NCBI GenBank assembly: GCA_023390155.1 | Contig: JAEWDJ010000369.1 | Location: forward strand, 1-9,114 | Origin: Actinomycetes bacterium | GTDB taxonomy: Bacteria > Actinomycetota > Actinomycetes > Actinomycetales > Microbacteriaceae | Direction of reading: 5' to 3' | Length of the DNA stretch: 9,114 nt | Shown here: positions 4,864-9,114 of the stretch, one piece after another | Layout: each line of letters opens with the position of its first letter | Position numbering within the stretch: the first letter of the stretch is position 1 | Notes under the pieces: generated by a model | What the model was told of the DNA's origin: nothing | Database searches by the model: none | The model's input: only the letters and a program-made list of their open reading frames with translations | Translations under genes and position numbers: made by a program

Positions 4864-5748
4864 TCAGACGATCGGCGGGCGTCCGGCCAGGGTCATGCGC
4901 CAGACCGTTCGCCAGCGGAGCGGACGGCGCTCCCCCGGGTTCGTGCGCCAGCCCTCCAGCCAGCCGCCGAACCACGCCTTCAGCACGGCGGGCTTGCGGA
5001 ACCAGCGCAGCACCTGGATCCCGGTCCACGATCCGACGTAGAGCGGGACGAGCACGGCCGGGAGGTTGCGGCGGGCCAGCCAGACGCGGTTGCGGGCGTT
5101 GAGCCGGTAGTAGTAGGCGTGCCGGGTCGGCGAGACGGCGGGGTGCTCGGCGAGCAGGTCGCCCGCGTACCAGACGCGCCGGCCCTGGTCCCACACCTTC
5201 CAGGCGAGGTCGATCCCCTCGTGGGCGTAGAAGAAGGGATCCGCCCAGCCGCCGGCGCGCTCGAAGACCGCGCGCGGCAGGACGACGGCGGCCTCCAGCA
5301 CGGAGAAGACGTTGCTGGAGCGGGTCGGGTCGCCCTTGCGGATCCGCGGGATCCAGCGGCGCGGCGACTCGCCGCCCTGCGGATCCGCGAGACGCGGCTG
5401 CAGCATCCCGATCGACGGGTCCTGGGAGATCATGCGGACGGCGTCGGCGAGGAAAGTGGGCGACGGGATGCTGGCGTCGTCGTCGAGGAAGAACAGCCAG
5501 TCGCCGTCGACCAGGGGGACGCCCCGATTGCGGCCGGCCGGGATGCCGACGTTCTCGGGAAGCGCCAGACCGGTGATCCCGTCGGGCAGAGGCGGATCGG
5601 CGGTGGCCGGGTCCCAGCCGTTGCCGACGACGACGATGTCGGTCCGGACGCCGGTCTGCGCCGCCACGGCGTCGAGTCCCCGCCGCAGCTCGACGGGCCG
5701 GGTGCCCTGCGTGAGCACCACGACGCCGACGGTGGGCAGCTCAGCCAC
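4864..5748 (-). CDS. Family 2 glycosyltransferase (WbbL-like)
   Basis: A 294-residue GT-A-fold glycosyltransferase, probably acting at the cytoplasmic face on a lipid-linked acceptor. It opens with TVGVVVLTQGTRPVELRRGL, the usual first strand and helix. NVGIPAGRNRG (66-76) is a nucleotide-binding step of the family, FLDDDASIP (87-95) carries the metal-binding Asp triplet at 89-91, and YAHEGIDLAWKV (174-185) contains the acidic residues expected for the catalytic base. NARNRVWLARRNL (217-229) resembles the C-terminal part of rhamnosyltransferase-like WbbL proteins. A hydrophobic stretch near 230-248 and basic, Trp-rich residues to the end may bind the membrane. The GTG start overlaps the end of the upstream CDP-alcohol phosphotransferase gene by eight bases, with no strong ribosome site, so translation is probably coupled. 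It is the last gene of the minus-strand operon. The donor sugar cannot be read. Confidence 0.9.
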   Translation of the reverse strand: MAELPTVGVVVLTQGTRPVELRRGLDAVAAQTGVRTDIVVVGNGWDPATADPPLPDGITGLALPENVGIPAGRNRGVPLVDGDWLFFLDDDASIPSPTFLADAVRMISQDPSIGMLQPRLADPQGGESPRRWIPRIRKGDPTRSSNVFSVLEAAVVLPRAVFERAGGWADPFFYAHEGIDLAWKVWDQGRRVWYAGDLLAEHPAVSPTRHAYYYRLNARNRVWLARRNLPAVLVPLYVGSWTGIQVLRWFRKPAVLKAWFGGWLEGWRTNPGERRPLRWRTVWRMTLAGRPPIV

Positions 5749-6559
5749 GGACCCGCCGGGAGGCCATGATCGCCACGAAGTGCCCGACCACCGCCAGAAG
5801 CGCGAGCGGCACGAGGGCGGAGAGCAGGATGCGGTCGGCGAGCACCGGGCCGATGAAGAGGCCGACGATCGCGAAGACGAAGATCAGGATGGTCAGCTCG
5901 ACCGAGTGGTAGAGCCGGTGGAACGGCAGGAACCGGGCCGCGCGCCGGAGGGAGGCGATCAGGCCGTTCGTCGGCGCGTAGGCGGCCTGGGTGTCCGCCA
6001 GCTTCGGGAGGCCGGCGTTGGCGCGGGCGACCCGGACCATGTCGTTGAGGGCCTTGTTGAGCACGATCAGCAGGGCGAGGAGGGTGCCGAGGTTCGTCCA
6101 GAGGAAGTCGGCGGGCGCCTCGAACGGGAAGCCGGCCGCGCGCACGCCCAGCACGATCGCGATGAGCGTCTCGGTCGTGTAGTGGCCGACGTTGTCGAGG
6201 AAGATGCCCGCCGGGGACGACGTATTGCGCCAGCGCGCCACCTCCCCGTCGCAGCAGTCGACCAGCATCTGCAGCTGGCCGAGCACCAGGGCGAGCGCGG
6301 CTCCCCCGATCCCCGGGATCAGGAGGCTGGCCGCAGTGGCCCAGCCGGTGAGGATCATCAGCCCGGTGACGCCGTTGGCCGAGATCGAGGTCTTGAGCAG
6401 GAACCAGGTGAGGTACGGCGAGAGATTGCGCAGGTACAGCGATGCCGTCCAGTGCTCGGCGTTGCGACGGCCGCGGACCTCGGGCGGCTGGGCCACCGCC
6501 TTCAGCTCGGCGATCGAGGCCGGGCGCGCCGCGCGCGCCCCGCTTCCCTGTGCGGACAT
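5741..6559 (-). CDS. CDP-alcohol phosphotransferase with an altered signature (last Asp is His)
   Basis: A 272-residue integral membrane enzyme of the CDP-alcohol phosphotransferase family, which moves a phospho-alcohol or phosphatidyl group from a CDP carrier to a hydroxyl acceptor. The signature lies at 101-126: Asp101, Asp104, Gly105, Ala108, Arg109, Gly118 and Asp122 are all in place, but the position of the fourth Asp is His126 (DNVGHYTTE). The DNA codon is CAC and the frame is clean, so this is not an obvious error. About six hydrophobic segments are visible (near 62-82, 87-100, 131-140, 155-168, 219-240 and 246-265), and the N-terminus (1-60) is cytoplasmic with basic residues. The ATG at 6559 has GGAAGG five bases upstream; the longer open frame to 6991 is only a shadow of the preceding gene. 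It lies between two glycosyltransferase genes. Its substrate is unknown; a CDP-activated polyol made by the nucleotidyltransferase at 484 is possible. Confidence 0.9.
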   Translation of the reverse strand: MSAQGSGARAARPASIAELKAVAQPPEVRGRRNAEHWTASLYLRNLSPYLTWFLLKTSISANGVTGLMILTGWATAASLLIPGIGGAALALVLGQLQMLVDCCDGEVARWRNTSSPAGIFLDNVGHYTTETLIAIVLGVRAAGFPFEAPADFLWTNLGTLLALLIVLNKALNDMVRVARANAGLPKLADTQAAYAPTNGLIASLRRAARFLPFHRLYHSVELTILIFVFAIVGLFIGPVLADRILLSALVPLALLAVVGHFVAIMASRRVRG

Positions 6560-6561
6560 GC

Positions 6562-7614
6562 CTACCTTCCCGTGTGGGCCGTGATGTTGCGCGTGAGGGA
6601 GAGGTATCCGAGGACGAACCCGATCCCCCAGCAGAAATGGATGCACGGCAAGACTACGAGAAACCAGAGGAACGGGCGAAAACCGTCCCGCCTCCCCCAC
6701 AGCAGGGCCGAGACGACGACGATGAGGAGGTAGAGCACGGGGGCGGCGAAGCCCCAGAGCAGCCACGGCGTCGCGCCGACGGCGGCCTGCACGATCCCGG
6801 CGATCCCGAGCAGGGTGCCGATGGCGACACCCAGGACCATCACCGGCGGCGCGAAGTAGCGCAGCCCGTTGGACGCCGGGTACCGGCGGGCGAGCTCGCC
6901 GCGCCAGATGCCGGTGGAGAAGAACTGCCGGCCGAGACGGTACAGGTTGGGGCGCGGGCGGTAGGTGACGGTGAGGCGCGGCGTGAACCACACGGTCCCC
7001 CCGGCGGCGCGGATGCGCCGGTTGAGCTCCCAGTCCTGGCCGCGCTTGATCTCCTCGTCGAAGAGGCCGACCTCCAGCAGGCGGTCGCGCCGGAAGACGC
7101 CCAGGTAGACGGTCTCGGCCGGGCCGGCCGCACCGCCGACATGAAGCTTCGTGCCGCCGAGGCCCACGCGGCTGCCGTAGGCGCGGGCCACGGCGCGCTC
7201 GAAATCGGTGGTGCCCTGGGCGTCCATCAGGCCGCCGACGTTGTCGGCACCGGTCTCGAGGATGGTCTCCACGGCGATGCGTGTGTACTCGACCGGGAGC
7301 ACGCTGTGCGCGTCGACGCGCACGACGATCGGGAACCGGGACTCGCGGATCGCGAGATTCAGCCCGGCGGGCGTCGACCCGACCACGTTGTCGACGACCC
7401 GGATGCGCGGGTCGACCGCCGCCAGCTCCGCGACCAGCTCGGTCGTCCCGTCGATGCTCGGCCCGAGGGCGATGGTGACCTCGATCGGTCCCGCGTAGTC
7501 CTGGGCGAGGAGGCTGTCGACGGCGGCGCGCACGTGCGTCGCCTCATTGAGCACGGGCATCACGTACGAGACACCGGGAAGGGTGTTCGGGGTGTCGTCC
7601 GGCATGTGTTCCAT
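6562..7614 (-). CDS. Family 2 glycosyltransferase, ExoA-like, with C-terminal membrane helices
   Basis: A 350-residue protein with a cytoplasmic GT-A domain (about 13-250) and three hydrophobic segments (near 256-280, 284-306 and 313-340). VSYVMPVLNEATHVRAAVDSLLAQDY is the standard family 2 opening. VRVDAHSVLP (98-107) gives the metal/nucleotide site as Asp-Ala-His, and RGQDWELNRRIRAAGG (191-206) carries the catalytic-site acidic residues in the QDWELN form typical of the ExoA succinoglycan group. Such enzymes add a sugar to an undecaprenyl- or other lipid-linked acceptor. The ATG at 7614 is taken as start; an ATG at 7605 is equally possible, and neither has a good ribosome site. Its stop lies two bases before the next ATG, so it heads a tight three-gene operon. 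A hairpin at 7675-7711 separates it from the protease gene. Sugar specificity is unknown. Confidence 0.9.
   Translation of the reverse strand: MEHMPDDTPNTLPGVSYVMPVLNEATHVRAAVDSLLAQDYAGPIEVTIALGPSIDGTTELVAELAAVDPRIRVVDNVVGSTPAGLNLAIRESRFPIVVRVDAHSVLPVEYTRIAVETILETGADNVGGLMDAQGTTDFERAVARAYGSRVGLGGTKLHVGGAAGPAETVYLGVFRRDRLLEVGLFDEEIKRGQDWELNRRIRAAGGTVWFTPRLTVTYRPRPNLYRLGRQFFSTGIWRGELARRYPASNGLRYFAPPVMVLGVAIGTLLGIAGIVQAAVGATPWLLWGFAAPVLYLLIVVVSALLWGRRDGFRPFLWFLVVLPCIHFCWGIGFVLGYLSLTRNITAHTGR
6565..6570 (-). promoter_or_regulatory. Ribosome site (GGAAGG) that fixes the start of the CDP-alcohol phosphotransferase
   Basis: On the minus strand GGAAGG lies five bases before the ATG at 6559 and next to the stop codon of the glycosyltransferase gene. 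It supports the short start and translation coupled to the preceding gene. Confidence 0.6.
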
Positions 7615-7634
7615 TCGTGATTCGGGTCCGCCCG

Positions 7635-7640
7635 AGCCTA
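7635..7640 (-). promoter_or_regulatory. Possible -10 box (TAGGCT) of the glycosyltransferase operon
   Basis: On the minus strand TAGGCT fits TANNNT and ends 20 bases before the ATG at 7614, giving a leader of about 12-14 bases. It lies downstream of the 7675-7711 hairpin, where an operon promoter is expected. No -35 of note is present. Confidence 0.3.
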
Positions 7641-7674
7641 CCAGCCGGTGGCTGGACGGCAGCGGAGCACGAGA

Positions 7675-7711
7675 CGAAGGCCGCCCCGTGACGAGCACGG
7701 GACGGCCTTCG
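7675..7711 (-). terminator. Long hairpin after the HtrA-type protease gene
   Basis: CGAAGGCCG (7675-7683) pairs with CGGCCTTCG (7703-7711); after one C/A mismatch, CCCGTG (7685-7690) pairs with CACGGG (7696-7701) around a five-base loop. The stem of 9+6 pairs starts 16 bases after the protease stop at 7727. The minus-strand tail TCTCGT is only mildly T-rich. This is the strongest secondary structure in the window and very likely terminates the protease transcript. Confidence 0.8.
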
Positions 7712-7726
7712 GTTTCGCGGGGCGGA

Positions 7727-9114
7727 TCAGTCGGTCTTCAGCTCACCCAGGGTGACCGTGGCGGTCTTGGTCTGACCGTCGCGGACGTAGGTGATCTCGG
7801 CCGAGGCGCCCGCCGCGAGGGCGCGCACCTGGGCGGTGAGGTCGGTCGCGTCGGTGATCGGCACGTCGTTGAAGTTGACGACGACGTCGCCCGCCTTCAG
7901 GCCCGCGTTCGCGGCCGCGCCACCCGAGGTGACCTCCTTGATCAGCGCGCCGACGGTCGTCGCCTTGGCGTCGGAGCTCGCGTCGGCGACGGAGGCGCCG
8001 AGCAGTCCGTGCGTGGCCGAGCCGTTCTTGATCAGCTCGTCGGAGACGCGCTTGGCCAGGTTGGCCGGGATGGCGAAGCCGACGCCGATGCTGCCGGACT
8101 GGCCGCTGCTGGAGCTGCTGCTGCCCGCGCTCGCGATGGCCACGTTGACGCCGATCAGCTCGCCCTTGCTGTTGAGCAGCGCACCGCCCGAGTTGCCCGG
8201 GTTGATGGACGCGTCGGTCTGGATGACCGGGAGCGAGATGGTGCCCTGCGACTGGGTCTGCTGCTGCTGGGAGCCGCTGCCGCCCTGCCCGGGGAAGTCG
8301 AAGTTGAACGGGTTCTGCGAGCTTCCGTCGCCGTTTCCGCTGTCGCTGCCGTCGCTCGACTTCGGCGCCGCCGAGGAGGCGATGCTGATGCTGCGGTTCA
8401 GGGCGCTGACGATGCCGTCGGTGACGGTGCCCGACAGGCCGAGCGGCGCGCCGATCGCGACGGCGGTGTCGCCGACGTTCAGCTTGCTGGAGTCCGCGAA
8501 CGCCATCGGCGTCATGCCCGACGCGCCGTCGAGCTTGATCACCGCGAGGTCGGTCGTCGGGTCGGTGCCGACGATCTTGGCGGAGTAGATCTTGCCGTCG
8601 TTGTCGGTGACGCTGATGGACACGTCCGAGGCGGCCCCATCGAGGGTGACGACGTGCGTGTTCGTGAGGATGTAGCCGTCCGAGGTGAGGACGATGCCGG
8701 AGCCGGTTCCGCCCTCGCTGGAGGCGGTGACCGAGATGGTCACGACGCTGGGCGACGCCTTGGCGGCGACCGCGGTCACCGTCGTGGCGTTGTTGGCGTC
8801 GTTCACCGTGATGTTCTGCGGGCCGGAGACGGTCTTGATGGTCGCGTTGCCGGCGTTCGTGGCGGAGTAGATGCCCACACCGGCGCCCGCACCGGCGAGG
8901 CCGCCCACGAGGGCGCCGATCGCGAGAGTGGCGATGATGAGGCCGGTGTTGCGCTTCTTCGCGGGACGGGCGGCGACGGGGGCGCCGGGCGCGCCCGGGG
9001 CCGGCGTGCCGGGAGCCGAGGCGTAGGCGTGCTGGTGGGCGTGCGGAGCGTAGGCGCCGGCGGGTGCTCCCGCGTAGGCGGGCTGGCCGAAGGAGCCGTT
9101 GCCGTAGTCGGGCT
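7727..9114 (-). CDS. Membrane-anchored HtrA-type serine protease with PDZ domain, cut by the right edge
   Basis: The minus-strand frame is open to the window edge and gives 461 residues; the true start is outside. Numbering from the first visible residue: 1-50 is a cytoplasmic tail rich in Pro, Ala, Gly, Tyr and His; AKKRN (51-55) precedes a single membrane helix (about 57-80); the rest is extracellular. The trypsin-like domain has the full triad: His153 in TNTHVV, Asp188 in DPTTDLAV and Ser308 in GNSGGAL. A PDZ domain follows (about 369-455) with GLLGASV, AGLKAGDVVV and the ITDATDLTAQV helix. The enzyme should degrade or chaperone misfolded exported proteins. Unusual are a roughly 50-residue Ser/Gly/Gln-rich insertion (about 244-294, including QQQQTQSQG) just before the active-site Ser, and a poly-Ser loop near 331-336. 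A GTG at 8908 would be a false start because it falls inside the membrane helix. Not linked by function to the glycosyltransferase operon downstream. Confidence 0.95.
   Translation of the reverse strand, partial: PDYGNGSFGQPAYAGAPAGAYAPHAHQHAYASAPGTPAPGAPGAPVAARPAKKRNTGLIIATLAIGALVGGLAGAGAGVGIYSATNAGNATIKTVSGPQNITVNDANNATTVTAVAAKASPSVVTISVTASSEGGTGSGIVLTSDGYILTNTHVVTLDGAASDVSISVTDNDGKIYSAKIVGTDPTTDLAVIKLDGASGMTPMAFADSSKLNVGDTAVAIGAPLGLSGTVTDGIVSALNRSISIASSAAPKSSDGSDSGNGDGSSQNPFNFDFPGQGGSGSQQQQTQSQGTISLPVIQTDASINPGNSGGALLNSKGELIGVNVAIASAGSSSSSSGQSGSIGVGFAIPANLAKRVSDELIKNGSATHGLLGASVADASSDAKATTVGALIKEVTSGGAAANAGLKAGDVVVNFNDVPITDATDLTAQVRALAAGASAEITYVRDGQTKTATVTLGELKTD

Noticed and set aside
6560..6991. 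N-terminal extension of the CDP-alcohol phosphotransferase by 144 residues
   Set aside because: The extra part is Arg/Pro/His-rich and lies fully inside the preceding glycosyltransferase gene; the ATG at 6559 has its own ribosome site.
6442..7620. Plus-strand open frame of about 390 codons opposite the ExoA-like glycosyltransferase
   Set aside because: Low-complexity Ala/Gly/Asp/Arg product; the minus strand encodes a protein with recognisable glycosyltransferase motifs and membrane helices.

Overview
The window is about 70% G+C with very high third-position G+C, frequent GTG starts and several genes that start 6-8 bases after a TANNNT -10 box with no ribosome-binding site. This is typical of a high-GC Gram-positive actinobacterium. 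A Microbacteriaceae-like soil or plant-associated member is a reasonable guess, but nothing in the sequence proves the family.

Layout. At the left edge a minus-strand gene of unknown function (only its Ala/charged-rich N-terminus is visible) diverges from a plus-strand group: a LicC/COG1213-type nucleotidyltransferase (484-1176), then, after a 9-bp hairpin and a possible second promoter, a TagG/Wzm-type ABC-2 permease (1228-2115) and its TagH/Wzt-type ATPase (2116-2850), which abut exactly. The middle holds three genes with no obvious link to the flanking blocks: a small beta-rich hypothetical protein (2990-3307), a 100-residue XRE-family regulator on the minus strand (3365-3667), and a divergent gene for an EcsC-like membrane-associated protein (3810-4844) that ends in a tandem hexapeptide repeat. 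Then comes a compact minus-strand operon read from right to left: an ExoA-like family 2 glycosyltransferase with C-terminal membrane helices (7614-6562), a CDP-alcohol phosphotransferase (6559-5741) and a second family 2 glycosyltransferase (5748-4864). Gaps are 2 bases or overlaps of 8 bases. A strong hairpin (7675-7711) separates this operon from a membrane-anchored HtrA-type serine protease with a PDZ domain that runs off the right edge.

How the genes may work together. The nucleotidyltransferase could make a CDP-activated polyol or alcohol, the CDP-alcohol phosphotransferase could transfer that phospho-alcohol to an acceptor, the two glycosyltransferases could extend it, and the ABC pair could export the lipid-linked product. 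Together they look like an envelope phosphoglycan, glycolipid or teichoic-acid-like pathway. The substrate cannot be read from the sequence, and the link between the two blocks is inferred from enzyme chemistry and proximity.

The most unusual points are a histidine in place of the last aspartate of the CDP-alcohol phosphotransferase signature, a divergent XRE/EcsC-like gene pair with an AAACAC-AA-GTGTTT operator candidate, a paired-cysteine insertion in the exporter permease, and a cluster of genes that look leaderless. I saw no RNA genes, insertion sequences, CRISPR arrays or phage genes.
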